Part shown: positions 56,557 through 64,000 of the stretch, piece by piece | How the letters are laid out: each line of letters opens with the position of its first letter | Position numbering within the stretch: position 1 is the stretch's first letter | Origin: Salinilacustrithrix flava | GTDB taxonomy: Bacteria > Actinomycetota > Acidimicrobiia > Acidimicrobiales > Salinilacustritrichaceae | Assembly: GCA_024128875.1 (NCBI GenBank) | Contig: JAMYFF010000011.1 | Coordinates: 53,129 to 117,128, forward strand | DNA length: 64,000 nucleotides | Direction: 5' to 3' | Program-made: the position numbers and the translations under genes | The notes under the pieces: model-generated | The model's database searches: none | Seen by the model: only the letters and a program-made list of their open reading frames with translations | What the model was told of the DNA's origin: nothing

Positions 56557-58221
56557 GGCGTTGCGTCCCACCAGCAGGTGCGCCCGGCCGCGAGCGCTGA
56601 GCTGCTCGGCCAGCTCGTCGACATCGGCATCGGTCATCTGCCGGAGCGCGACCTCGCGACGGTCGGGCCGCCACCAGACCGGATCTGCCGTGGCCCACGC
56701 CTCCCTGGCGAGGACCCGCTTGAGCACCTTGTTCGTCTGGGTCTCGGGCAGCGAGCTCGCGATGCGGACGAAGCTCGGGAACCACTTGGTGCCCAGGTCG
56801 GCCTGGCCTTCGAGGAACTCGACGAAGTCGACGGGATCGAACGAGGAACCGGTGTGGAGCTTGAGCGTCGCCATCACCTCGTCGCCGACGTCGGCAGACG
56901 GCACCGCGTACACGGCCACCTGCGACACGGCGGGATGTCGGGCGAGGATGCGCTCGACGGGTGCGGCCGCGAAGTTCTCGCCGTCCACCCGGAGCCACTC
57001 GATCGTCCGACCTGCGAAGTACACGAACCCGCTTGCGTCGCGGTAGGCGAGATCGCCGCTCCAGTACATCCCACCCCGCATCCGCTCGGCGTCGGCGCCC
57101 TCGTTCTCGTAGTAGCCCTCGAAGGACCCGGAGCCCCGCATGTTGACCAGCTCGCCGATCGCCTCGTCGGGGTTCAGCAGACGGCCATCGGCATCGAACT
57201 CGCCCGTGGGCACCGGCTCCCCGGTGGCCTGGTGGAGGATCTCCACGCCCTCCCCGAGCACCCCGATCGAACCGGGTGGCGTGTCCGGGGTCCGCCCCAC
57301 CGTGACCCCGCCCTCGGTCGAGCCGAAGCCGTCCCGGACCTCACAGCCGAAGCGCCGGGCGAACCTCTCGATGTCGAGGTCCGCAGCCTCGTTGCCGTTC
57401 GCCATCCGAAGCGTGTTGTCGAAGTCGTCGGGCTCGGCCGGCGTCGCCAGGACGTACGAGAGCGGCTTGCCGACGTAGTGGAAGAAGGTCACGCCGTAGC
57501 GGCGGACGTCGGGGAGGAAGCCGGACGCGGAGAACCTCCGCCTGAACACCATGGTGGCGCCCGTCGTGAGCGATGGCGCCCAGCCGGCCATGACGCAGGC
57601 GGAGTGGAAGATCGGCATGCTCAGGTACGAGACGTCCTCGCGGGTCATCATCCCCCGCGCCGCCAGACCGACGCCCGGTCCCGCGATCTTCCGGTGGGTG
57701 ACGCGCACCGCCTTCGGATCACCGCTGGTGCCGGAGGTGAAGATCAGCATCATCAGGTCACCCGGGTCCGCGTCGACCGACTCCGGGGGCGTGGCGCCAC
57801 GGAACCCGTCGAGCGCCTCGGCGTAGGCCGGGGAGTCCACGTCGAAGATCCGGTCGCGATCGAAGGGGAGGTCGAGGTCGGCGAGGTCCTCGAGGTACTT
57901 CCCTTCGGTGACGATCATCTGGCAGTCGGTCCTGCGCAGGTCGCGGGCGAGCTCCTCGCCGCGCCTCGTGGGGTTCACCCCGACGACCACCCCACCGTTG
58001 AGCGACACCGCACCGAGCAGGAACGAGTAGTCGGGGACGTTGTCGAGCAGCACGGCGACGTGGAACGGTCCCGGCGCCCGAAGCGCGGACAGCCATGCCG
58101 CGCGGACCGCCGACTCCTGCACGTGCTCGGCCCAGGTCCACGAGTCGTCCTCGAAGACGAGCCCGGTCTTGTGGTCGTCGCGGCGGGCCAGGAGCAGGTC
58201 GGCGACGCTGACGTCGGTCAC
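56554..58221 (-). CDS. fadD17: Acyl-CoA synthetase, FadD17-like
   Basis: A 555-residue ANL-superfamily ligase. It matches mycobacterial FadD17 in many blocks: LMMLIFTSGTSGDPKAVRVTHRK, YLSMPIFHSACVMAGWA, FFHYVGKPLSYVLATP, VRDGFGSTEGGVTVGRTPDTP and MYWSGDLAYRDASGFVYFAGR. FadD17 belongs to the mycobacterial sterol side-chain ligases and lies next to fadE26/fadE27 there. It would activate a steroid-side-chain acid to its CoA ester. GTG 58221 overlaps the crotonase stop (GTGA). Its stop lies in operator q. Confidence 0.92.
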   Translation of the reverse strand: MTDVSVADLLLARRDDHKTGLVFEDDSWTWAEHVQESAVRAAWLSALRAPGPFHVAVLLDNVPDYSFLLGAVSLNGGVVVGVNPTRRGEELARDLRRTDCQMIVTEGKYLEDLADLDLPFDRDRIFDVDSPAYAEALDGFRGATPPESVDADPGDLMMLIFTSGTSGDPKAVRVTHRKIAGPGVGLAARGMMTREDVSYLSMPIFHSACVMAGWAPSLTTGATMVFRRRFSASGFLPDVRRYGVTFFHYVGKPLSYVLATPAEPDDFDNTLRMANGNEAADLDIERFARRFGCEVRDGFGSTEGGVTVGRTPDTPPGSIGVLGEGVEILHQATGEPVPTGEFDADGRLLNPDEAIGELVNMRGSGSFEGYYENEGADAERMRGGMYWSGDLAYRDASGFVYFAGRTIEWLRVDGENFAAAPVERILARHPAVSQVAVYAVPSADVGDEVMATLKLHTGSSFDPVDFVEFLEGQADLGTKWFPSFVRIASSLPETQTNKVLKRVLAREAWATADPVWWRPDRREVALRQMTDADVDELAEQLSARGRAHLLVGRNA

Positions 58222-59090
58222 GACGATGCTTCGCGGGGCTGTGCCTCGGCGGTGCGGTAGTCGCCGAACCCACCGTCGCGCTGGGACAGGGCAGCGGTGA
58301 GCCCCTCCTCCCGGACCGCGGACGTGAACTCGTGCATGCTCTGCTGGTGCGTGCCCAGCGCGCAGAGCTCGGTGCCCGACCGGATCGCGGTGCGCAACCC
58401 CATGATCTCCATGCCGCGGTGGACGATCCGCTTGTTGAGCTGCACGACGTCGGTCGGGACCCGGGCGATCTTCGCGGCGATCTCGATCACCCGCTCGTCG
58501 AGCTCGTCGACGTCGAAGGCGGCGTTCGCCCATCCCTTCTCGACGGCTTCGAGACCGGAGATCGAGTCTCCGGTGATCATCATCTCCATGGCCTTGCGCA
58601 TCCCGAGGAACCAGGCGTGGAAGTGCATGTCGGGCACGCCGAAGCGCACTGCGGGGTACCCCATCTGCGCGTCCTCCGCGACGTAGACGAGGTCGCAGCA
58701 GGTCGCCAGCTCGCTGCCGCCGGCCAGGCAGTAGCCGTGGACCTGCGCGATCACCGGCTTGGCCAGGTCCCAGATGCTCATCCAGCCCTCGGTGACGTGC
58801 CGGGGCCAGCTCCCGTCGCCACCCGGCGTGTAGTAGGGCATCTCGTGGCCTTCGTTGCCGCCGGCGAGGTCGTACCCCGCCGAGAAGCTGGGGCCGGCAC
58901 CGCGGACGATCTGCACCCGCACCTCGGGGTCAGCATCTCCCTCACGGAGCGCCTGCAGCAGCTGGCCCCGCAGCGGGTGGTTCAGCGCGTTGCGCTTGTC
59001 CGGTCGGTTGAGGGTGACACGCCGGACCCCGGGAGACGGTTCGTCGACCGCCACGACGGTGTAGTTCGGGTAGTGGATGGCATCGCTCAT
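58218..59090 (-). CDS. Enoyl-CoA hydratase/isomerase family protein
   Basis: A 290-residue crotonase. Oxyanion-hole motifs RGAGPSFSAGYDLAGGN and VIAQVHGYCLAGGSELATCCD; then YPAVRFGVPDMHFHAWFLG. The family's acidic catalytic positions are replaced by VPDMHFH, so the reaction may not be a plain hydration. The C-terminus is about 25 residues longer than average. AGGACAGGGCG precedes ATG 59090. It lies downstream of the CoA-transferase fusion (76-nt gap) and is coupled to the FadD17-like ligase. Confidence 0.9.
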   Translation of the reverse strand: MSDAIHYPNYTVVAVDEPSPGVRRVTLNRPDKRNALNHPLRGQLLQALREGDADPEVRVQIVRGAGPSFSAGYDLAGGNEGHEMPYYTPGGDGSWPRHVTEGWMSIWDLAKPVIAQVHGYCLAGGSELATCCDLVYVAEDAQMGYPAVRFGVPDMHFHAWFLGMRKAMEMMITGDSISGLEAVEKGWANAAFDVDELDERVIEIAAKIARVPTDVVQLNKRIVHRGMEIMGLRTAIRSGTELCALGTHQQSMHEFTSAVREEGLTAALSQRDGGFGDYRTAEAQPREASS

Positions 59091-59166
59091 TCGCCCTGTC
59101 CTCGCTGTCCGGTGGATGGTTGTCGATCACGTTCTGGATGGTGCGTTCGAGGCTGACCGGCGCCGA

Positions 59167-61509
59167 TCAGCGCAGGACGCCGGCCTCGGTGAGTCGCTCG
59201 AGGTCGCCCGCCTGCAGACCCAGCACCCGGCCGAGCACCTCAGCGGTGTCCGCGCCGAGACAGGGCGCGCTCTCCGCGGTGCGCTGCTCGAGTCGCGACA
59301 TCCGCACGGGGTTGCCCACGTGCCGCTCCCGACCGACGGCGGGATGCTCGAGCGTGACGATGAACTCCCTCGCGGCGAGGTGCGCATCGGCGTGGTGGTC
59401 GTTCGGACCCATGACCGGCATGGCCGAGACACCGGCAGCCTGGAGCACCTCGGCGGCGTCCTCGCCGGTGCGGGTCGCCGTCCACTCGGAGAGGCGGCCG
59501 TCCAGCTCGTCGCGTGCCGCGAGGCGACCTTCGGCGGTCGCGAGGGCCGGATCGGTCCCCCACCCGACGGCTCGGCACAGCCGATCGAACGCGTCGTCGT
59601 CGCACACCGCGATGGCCACCCAGCGGTCGTCGCCCGCACTCGGGTACACGCCGTGCGGCGCGTGGTCGGGGTGGCGGTTCCCACGTGGTTCGGGGTCCCG
59701 CCCGGTGAGGCCGGCGCCGAGATAGACCTCGCCGAGCAGGTACGCAGCCGATTCGGTCTGGGCCATGTCGAGGTGCTGCCCCTCGCCGGTTCGCTGGCGG
59801 TGGTCGATCGCCGCCAGCACCGCAGCCGCCAAGAGCTTCCCGGCGATGTGGTCGGGGTGGTTCAACGACGTGCCGCACGGATACGGGGCATCGGGGTGGT
59901 TCCAGAGCACGTGCACGCCGGCGAAGCCCGAGTTGAGCGGTCCGTACGCCGGCATCTCCCCCAGCGGCCCGCCCCGCCCGTAGCCCTGTGACGACGCGTA
60001 GATGAGGTCGGGCTTGACCTCGCGCATCCGCTCGTAGCCGAGGCCGAGGGACTCCATGACGCCGCCGCGCATGTTCTCCGCGACGATGTCGGCGCTGGTG
60101 CTCAGCCGGAAGGCCAGATCGCGGCCTTCCTGGCTGGTCAAGTCGATGGTCACGCTCTTGTGACCGCGGTTCTCGGCGTTGAACGCGAATGACTTGTCCA
60201 GGTCTCCGCTGCCGCCGGCGAAGCGCAGGCCGTCCGGACGGGCCACCGACTCGACCCGGATGATCTCCGCGCCCAGCTCGGACAGCACCATCGACATCTC
60301 GGGCACGACGGCCATGACACCGAACTCGACGACCCGGACGCCCTCGAGGAGCAGCTCGCCCTCCAGCGGGGCGGCGTCGGGCTCCGCCGAGCGGGCGGCG
60401 AAACCGCTGGAGGCACCCGCCTCCGGCGCGGGGCGACGCAGCGACGCCGGCGTCGCCGACAGCGTGACCGGGAACGTGGCGATCGGCGCATCGACCGGGC
60501 CCGCCCGACCCGAGGTGTCGAAGAGCTGCCGGGCTCGGGTCTGGGGGTGGGCGACGAACTCCGAGGGTTGGTGGAGCACCCCGATCGTCGTGCGCAGCTC
60601 CAGCGCCTCCTCGAACAGCTCCTTGCGGCTTCGGTCGGTGAGCCGTTCCTGGGCGAGCATCCGGATCACATCCGAGTTCATCAACCGGAAGGCGGAGTCG
60701 TTCCACTCGTCCCCGCTGAGCACGGGGTCGTCACGCAGCAGGTGGACGAAGCCCTCCCACTGCTTGGGACTGCCGATGACCGTGCGCACCCAGCCGTCGC
60801 TCGCCGGCAGCACCCAGTAGTTGCCCTCCGCGTTGCGGGTGCCCTCGCTCGGCAGGTGCGGAGTGATCCTCTTGTAGTCCTCGAGGCAGAGCGACCAGAC
60901 GTTGGTGCCGGCCAGCGCGGCCTCCTGCACGCTGATCTCGACCTGCTGGCCTCGCCCGTGGCGGCGACGGTCGAGCACCCCGGCCAACGCGCCGACGATC
61001 CCGTAGACCGATGCGCAGTCGTGCGCCAGGTAGCCCGGTGCCGAGCACGGCGCCAGATCCGGGAAGCCGCTGGCGTGCAGCGCACCCGACGAGGCCAGCG
61101 CCGGCAGCGGCTCCAAGCGCCAGCCGGCACGCGGACCGTCGAGACCGAGATCGGTCAGCGCCACGCTGACCACCTGCGGGTGATCGCGCTCGAGCGACTC
61201 AGCGTCGAGGCCGAGCGCGACGCGCTCGTCGGCGTGGAGGTTCTCGATCACCACGTCGGCGCCGGCGAGCAGCTCGCCGAGGCGTTGCCGACCGTCGGGC
61301 TGGTGGATGTCGAGCGTCACGCCCGACTTGTTGGCGTTGCGGTAGGCGTGGGCGAGGACTGCGTCGCCCACGGGCTGGTGATCGGGTGCGAGGACCTTCA
61401 CCACGTCGGCGCCGAGGTCGGCGAGCATGCGGCCGCACAGCGCGCCCCGCAGGTCGGTCAGGTCCAGGACCCGCATCCACGACAGCGGACTGTTCGAGCC
61501 TTCACTCAC
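59167..61509 (-). CDS. Two-domain CaiB/BaiF CoA-transferase fusion
   Basis: A 780-residue tandem of two family III CoA-transferase units, like 26953-29367. The first unit begins MRVLDLTDLRGALCGRMLADLGADVVKVLAP-type sequence; the second begins near residue 390 with LLEGVRVVEFGVMAVVPE and GAEIIRVESVARPDG. Candidate catalytic Asp residues are in GYLAHDCASVYG and NHPDHIAGKLLAA. The start is GTG 61509 and overlaps the crotonase stop (GTGA). It may be a single-chain CoA-transferase or racemase. Substrate unknown. Confidence 0.9.
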   Translation of the reverse strand: MSEGSNSPLSWMRVLDLTDLRGALCGRMLADLGADVVKVLAPDHQPVGDAVLAHAYRNANKSGVTLDIHQPDGRQRLGELLAGADVVIENLHADERVALGLDAESLERDHPQVVSVALTDLGLDGPRAGWRLEPLPALASSGALHASGFPDLAPCSAPGYLAHDCASVYGIVGALAGVLDRRRHGRGQQVEISVQEAALAGTNVWSLCLEDYKRITPHLPSEGTRNAEGNYWVLPASDGWVRTVIGSPKQWEGFVHLLRDDPVLSGDEWNDSAFRLMNSDVIRMLAQERLTDRSRKELFEEALELRTTIGVLHQPSEFVAHPQTRARQLFDTSGRAGPVDAPIATFPVTLSATPASLRRPAPEAGASSGFAARSAEPDAAPLEGELLLEGVRVVEFGVMAVVPEMSMVLSELGAEIIRVESVARPDGLRFAGGSGDLDKSFAFNAENRGHKSVTIDLTSQEGRDLAFRLSTSADIVAENMRGGVMESLGLGYERMREVKPDLIYASSQGYGRGGPLGEMPAYGPLNSGFAGVHVLWNHPDAPYPCGTSLNHPDHIAGKLLAAAVLAAIDHRQRTGEGQHLDMAQTESAAYLLGEVYLGAGLTGRDPEPRGNRHPDHAPHGVYPSAGDDRWVAIAVCDDDAFDRLCRAVGWGTDPALATAEGRLAARDELDGRLSEWTATRTGEDAAEVLQAAGVSAMPVMGPNDHHADAHLAAREFIVTLEHPAVGRERHVGNPVRMSRLEQRTAESAPCLGADTAEVLGRVLGLQAGDLERLTEAGVLR

Positions 61510-62303
61510 GTCTGGCCCTGTCGTGCCGTCGCGGCTTCGACCGCGACGAAGTCGGGATCGCGACGCTCGGCGAACGCCGTCAGCGCCTCGACGTTCGCCG
61601 GTGATCCCAGCAGGCGGCGGAACGCCTCGTTCTCCCGCTCGCGTGCCTCACGGATCGCCGGCCGCATCGGCTCGACGACGGTCCTCTTGACCTCCACCAG
61701 CGACGCGATCGGCAGACGAGCCAGGAGCCGCGCGTGGTGCATCGCCGTGTCCAGCAGCTCGCCCGGTGGGCACAGCTTCCACACCAGGCCCATGTCGAGG
61801 CACTCCTCGGCGCTGAGCCACTCCGAGCTCAGCAGCGCCCACATGGCGTGCTGCCGTCCGACGAGGGCGGGGAACGTCGCGCTGCTCGCGGCCTCGGGAG
61901 CCACGCCCAGGCTTGCGAAGGGGCACTTCAAGCGCGCGTCGGTGGACATCAACGCGAGGTCGCACAGGCCGAGGACGGTGGCGCCGATGCCGACACCGAG
62001 CCCGTTCACGGCGCAGATCAGGGGCTTGCCGAACTCGGTGAGCGTGTCGATCAGCCCGCTGAACCCGTGCCGACCGAGCGTGGTCGTGCCGTCGCTCATC
62101 CCGGCCATCTCGAGCAGGTCGGTGCCGGCCGAGAAGGCCCGGCCGGTGCCGGTGAGCACGACGACAGCAACGGAAGGATCGTCATCCGCCTCGAGCAGCG
62201 CGTCGGTCAGGGCGTCATAGAGCGCCTCGTTGAAGGCGTTGAGCGCGTCGGCGCGGTCCAGCTGGAGGAGACGGACACGATCGGTGTCTTCGATTCGCAG
62301 CAC
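61506..62303 (-). CDS. Enoyl-CoA hydratase/isomerase family protein
   Basis: A 265-residue crotonase. Motifs GTGRAFSAGTDLLEMAG and ICAVNGLGVGIGATVLGLCDLA, then FASLGVAPEAASSATFP, which fits delta3-delta2-enoyl-CoA isomerases as well as hydratases. GTG 62303 follows GAGGGGACAGAC. It is the first gene of the operon crotonase-CoA-transferase-crotonase-FadD17, with operator r 57 nt upstream. Confidence 0.9.
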   Translation of the reverse strand: MLRIEDTDRVRLLQLDRADALNAFNEALYDALTDALLEADDDPSVAVVVLTGTGRAFSAGTDLLEMAGMSDGTTTLGRHGFSGLIDTLTEFGKPLICAVNGLGVGIGATVLGLCDLALMSTDARLKCPFASLGVAPEAASSATFPALVGRQHAMWALLSSEWLSAEECLDMGLVWKLCPPGELLDTAMHHARLLARLPIASLVEVKRTVVEPMRPAIREARERENEAFRRLLGSPANVEALTAFAERRDPDFVAVEAATARQGQT

Positions 62304-62346
62304 GTCTGTCCCCTCGTCGTCCCCCCGTGGCTGACAGGCGTCACAC

Positions 62347-62360
62347 TAGAACGCGTTCCA
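62347..62360. promoter_or_regulatory. KstR-type operator r (exact consensus)
   Basis: TAGAACGCGTTCCA, the same sequence as operator c, matches all fixed positions. It lies 57 nt upstream of the crotonase start at 62303 in the 93-nt gap after the PPOX gene. Confidence 0.76.
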
Positions 62361-62396
62361 TTGCGGGGCAAGCAGACCCTGTCTGCTGCGCTCGGT

Positions 62397-62903
62397 TCAG
62401 CGCGGGCTGACGTGCGGCGCGGTGGAGCCGGCGAGCTCCATGGCGGGCATCCCCAGCTTGCTGTGGTCCCACGAGCGGATGCGGACGGGGTCGACCCGGA
62501 CGCCGACGCGCTTCGCGAGCATCGCCTCGACCATCGGTCGGCTCTCCTCGGTGTACGGGCCGGTGTAGCGCTCCCACACCTTGACCCCGACCGTCCAGAT
62601 CTCGTCGGGATCCTCGCTGACCACGGCGTCGCCCTCGATGCACACCCCACGGAGCTGGTCGTAGGTCGCGCCGTTCTCGATGGAGACGCTGATGCGGGCA
62701 TCCCGGCGGAGGTTGGCCACCTTCTGGGACTTGGCCTTGGTCTCGAACCAGATCTTGCCGTCGATCACGGCGTACCACATCGCCACCAGGTGGATGTGCC
62801 CGGTGGGGCCGATGGTCGCCATCGTCGCCGTCCGGTTCTGCTCCAGGAACTGCGTGATCTCCTCGTCGGACATGGTGATCCGGGATCGCTGGTTCGTACC
62901 CAT
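62397..62903 (-). CDS. PPOX-type split-barrel flavin/F420-binding protein
   Basis: A 168-residue protein with a split beta-barrel (pyridoxamine-phosphate-oxidase-like) fold: NRTATMATIGPTGHIHLVAMWYAV, DGKIWFETKAKSQKVANLRRDARISVSIE-type sequence and LRGVCIEGDAVV. Actinobacterial members commonly bind F420 or FMN. GGAAGGAAGACG precedes ATG 62903. No KstR-type box is seen in the 142 nt upstream, so it may lie outside the regulon. Substrate unknown. Confidence 0.87.
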   Translation of the reverse strand: MGTNQRSRITMSDEEITQFLEQNRTATMATIGPTGHIHLVAMWYAVIDGKIWFETKAKSQKVANLRRDARISVSIENGATYDQLRGVCIEGDAVVSEDPDEIWTVGVKVWERYTGPYTEESRPMVEAMLAKRVGVRVDPVRIRSWDHSKLGMPAMELAGSTAPHVSPR

Positions 62904-63045
62904 CGTCTTCCTTCCGGCTGCTCGCGCGAGCGCGAGGTCGTGTGCGACTTCTGGCCGCCATGGTGCCCGACGTCACGGCTTCCCTGCTCCGCCGCCTCGC
63001 TCAATCGCTGGAAGGGCGCTCCCGGACGGGCCGGACGGATGCGCG

Positions 63046-63849
63046 CTACACGCCCCGGAAGACCGGCTCCCGCTTCTCCAGGAACGCCCGCGGCCCCTCC
63101 TTGGCGTCCTCGGAGGACATGACCGCGGAGCCGTACCGCTGCTCGATCTGGAACGCCTCCTCCTCGGGGAGGGTCTCGGTCTCCCGCAGCGTGGCAACGA
63201 TCGCCTTCACCGCGAGCGGGCCGTTCTTGCAGATCCGCTCAGCGATCTCGCGCGCCTTGGCGACGGCCTGGCCGTCGGGAACCACGTGGTTCACCAGCCC
63301 GAGCTCGAGCGCTCGGGACGCCGGCAGGTCCTCGCCGGTGATCAGCATCTCGGCGGCCACGGCGTAGCCGATCTGGCGCCGCAGCCGCACCGCCGATCCC
63401 GCCATCGGGAACAGACCCCGCTGCACCTCGGTGACGCCGAAGACGGCGCTCTGGCCGGCGACGCGGATGTCGGTGCCCTGCAGGATCTCGGTGCCGCCGG
63501 CGCGGGCAAAGCCCTCGACGGCGAGGATCACCGGCTTGGTGGGGCGGTAGGTCTTGAGGAAGGCACCCAGCGCGATGCGCTTGTCGCCCATCACCCGCTC
63601 CATCCACTCGTTCTCGGGTACGCCCCGACGGAGCTTCTCGATGTCACCGAGATCCATGCCTGCGCAGAACGTCGTGCCGTTGCCGGTGAGGATCACGGTG
63701 CGCAGGTCGTCGTCCTCGTCGAGCTGCTGCCAGGCGTCGAACAGGCGGCACATCACCTCGCAGTTGACGGCATTGCGCTTCTCCGGACGGTTCAGCGTGA
63801 CGGTGAGGAGGTGCCCGTCCTTCTCGACGATGACGGCGGGATCAGACAT
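63046..63849 (-). CDS. Enoyl-CoA hydratase/isomerase family protein
   Basis: A 267-residue crotonase and close paralogue of 21137-21940. Shared: TLNRPEKRNAVN, GNGTTFCAGMDLGDIE, GFARAGGTEILQGTDIRVAG, RGLFPMAGSAVRLRRQIGYAVAAEM and DAKEGPRAFLEKREP. Start ATG 63849 follows GGAGACCCCG; a longer in-frame start at 63984 would add an unsupported 45-residue Pro/Ser-rich segment. No KstR-type box is seen upstream within the window, unlike its paralogue. Confidence 0.92.
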   Translation of the reverse strand: MSDPAVIVEKDGHLLTVTLNRPEKRNAVNCEVMCRLFDAWQQLDEDDDLRTVILTGNGTTFCAGMDLGDIEKLRRGVPENEWMERVMGDKRIALGAFLKTYRPTKPVILAVEGFARAGGTEILQGTDIRVAGQSAVFGVTEVQRGLFPMAGSAVRLRRQIGYAVAAEMLITGEDLPASRALELGLVNHVVPDGQAVAKAREIAERICKNGPLAVKAIVATLRETETLPEEEAFQIEQRYGSAVMSSEDAKEGPRAFLEKREPVFRGV

Positions 63850-63949
63850 GTGCGGGGTCTCCTGGTGCGCTGACGGTTCCTGCGAGCGGGCCGACCCTAG
63901 GTCTTGCTGTCCGGGGGTTGAGGTTGCAGGTCCCTCTACAGAGGGGCCT

Positions 63950-63998
63950 GGTGATGGACCCTGTGGTTCCTTCCACAGATCCAAAGGAACCCATCACC
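63950..63998. other. Nested inverted repeats at the window end
   Basis: GGTGATGG (63950-63957) pairs with CCATCACC (63991-63998). Inside, CTGTGG pairs with CCACAG (63961-63978), and alternatively GGTTCC pairs with GGAACC (63965-63991). The next feature is outside the window, so its role (terminator, leader or attenuator) is open. Confidence 0.4.
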
Positions 63999-64000
63999 AT

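Noticed and set aside
59091..59166. An internal promoter or operator before the crotonase at 58218-59090
   Set aside because: The 76-nt gap contains no palindrome of the KstR type and no clear hairpin; read-through from operator r is simpler.
1..64000. tRNA, rRNA, CRISPR array, insertion sequence, integrase or attachment sites
   Set aside because: No cloverleaf-like sequence, repeat-spacer array, transposase or integrase motif was recognised on reading both strands; the region looks like stable chromosomal catabolic DNA.

Overview
The window is a dense, high-G+C (roughly 70 % by eye) stretch of an actinobacterial chromosome with short intergenic gaps, many GTG starts and 4-bp ATGA/GTGA gene overlaps. 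F420-type enzymes, Mycobacterium-like sterol genes, Liv-type transport and many CaiB, crotonase and amidohydrolase genes suggest an actinobacterium outside the mycobacteria, perhaps Acidimicrobiia; that placement is inference. No rRNA, tRNA, CRISPR array, insertion sequence or phage gene was seen. No gap between genes exceeds 300 bases.

Nearly every transcription unit is preceded, 34-93 nt before the start codon, by a palindrome of the form TAGAACGCGTTCTA. It fits the published KstR (cholesterol repressor) consensus TNNAACNNGTTNNA. I count nine exact matches, six with one mismatch, two with two mismatches and one degenerate copy. Two TetR regulators closely resembling KstR lie inside the window (16566-17204 and 49456-50046), with almost identical recognition helices. 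I read the window as one large KstR-type regulon for breakdown of a steroid or other branched isoprenoid-like compound.

Layout. 1-5048: two amidohydrolases, then ltp3, ltp4 and two DUF35 proteins (aldolase-type thiolase module). 5068-10295: Baeyer-Villiger monooxygenase, esterase and P450, divergent from an amidohydrolase. 10395-15226: nitronate-monooxygenase-like flavoprotein and a heterodimeric ABC transporter. 15305-17204: acyl-CoA dehydrogenase and KstR-like regulator. 17215-23567: acyl-CoA ligases, a second thiolase-DUF35 pair, thioesterase and crotonase. 23701-29367: twin desulforedoxin-like mini-proteins, crotonases and CoA-transferases. 29471-36944: LLM oxidoreductase; a fadE26-fadE27-P450 operon; alpha-methylacyl-CoA racemase and aldehyde dehydrogenase. 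37033-39584: thiolase-like protein and an Rv3520c-like F420 enzyme. 39628-47979: hydrolase, MFS protein, lipoprotein, membrane protein and a complete Liv-type ABC importer. 48025-52757: MFS, KstR-like regulator, alcohol dehydrogenase, YtcJ-type amidohydrolase. 52782-63849: amidohydrolase, thiolase-like protein, acyl-CoA dehydrogenase, FadD17-like ligase, crotonases, fused CoA-transferase, and a PPOX protein.

Together the genes cover terminal hydroxylation and oxidation (P450, ADH, ALDH), CoA activation (FadD), epimerisation (racemase), alpha,beta-dehydrogenation (FadE26/27), hydration (crotonases), and retro-aldol or thiolytic cleavage (Ltp/DUF35). The P450-BVMO-esterase set suggests oxygen insertion into a ketone followed by ester hydrolysis. 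Classical ring-degradation genes (kstD, ksh, hsa) and mce4 are absent from the window. A Liv-type importer carrying the same operator is present, so the substrate and its uptake route may differ from the mycobacterial scheme.
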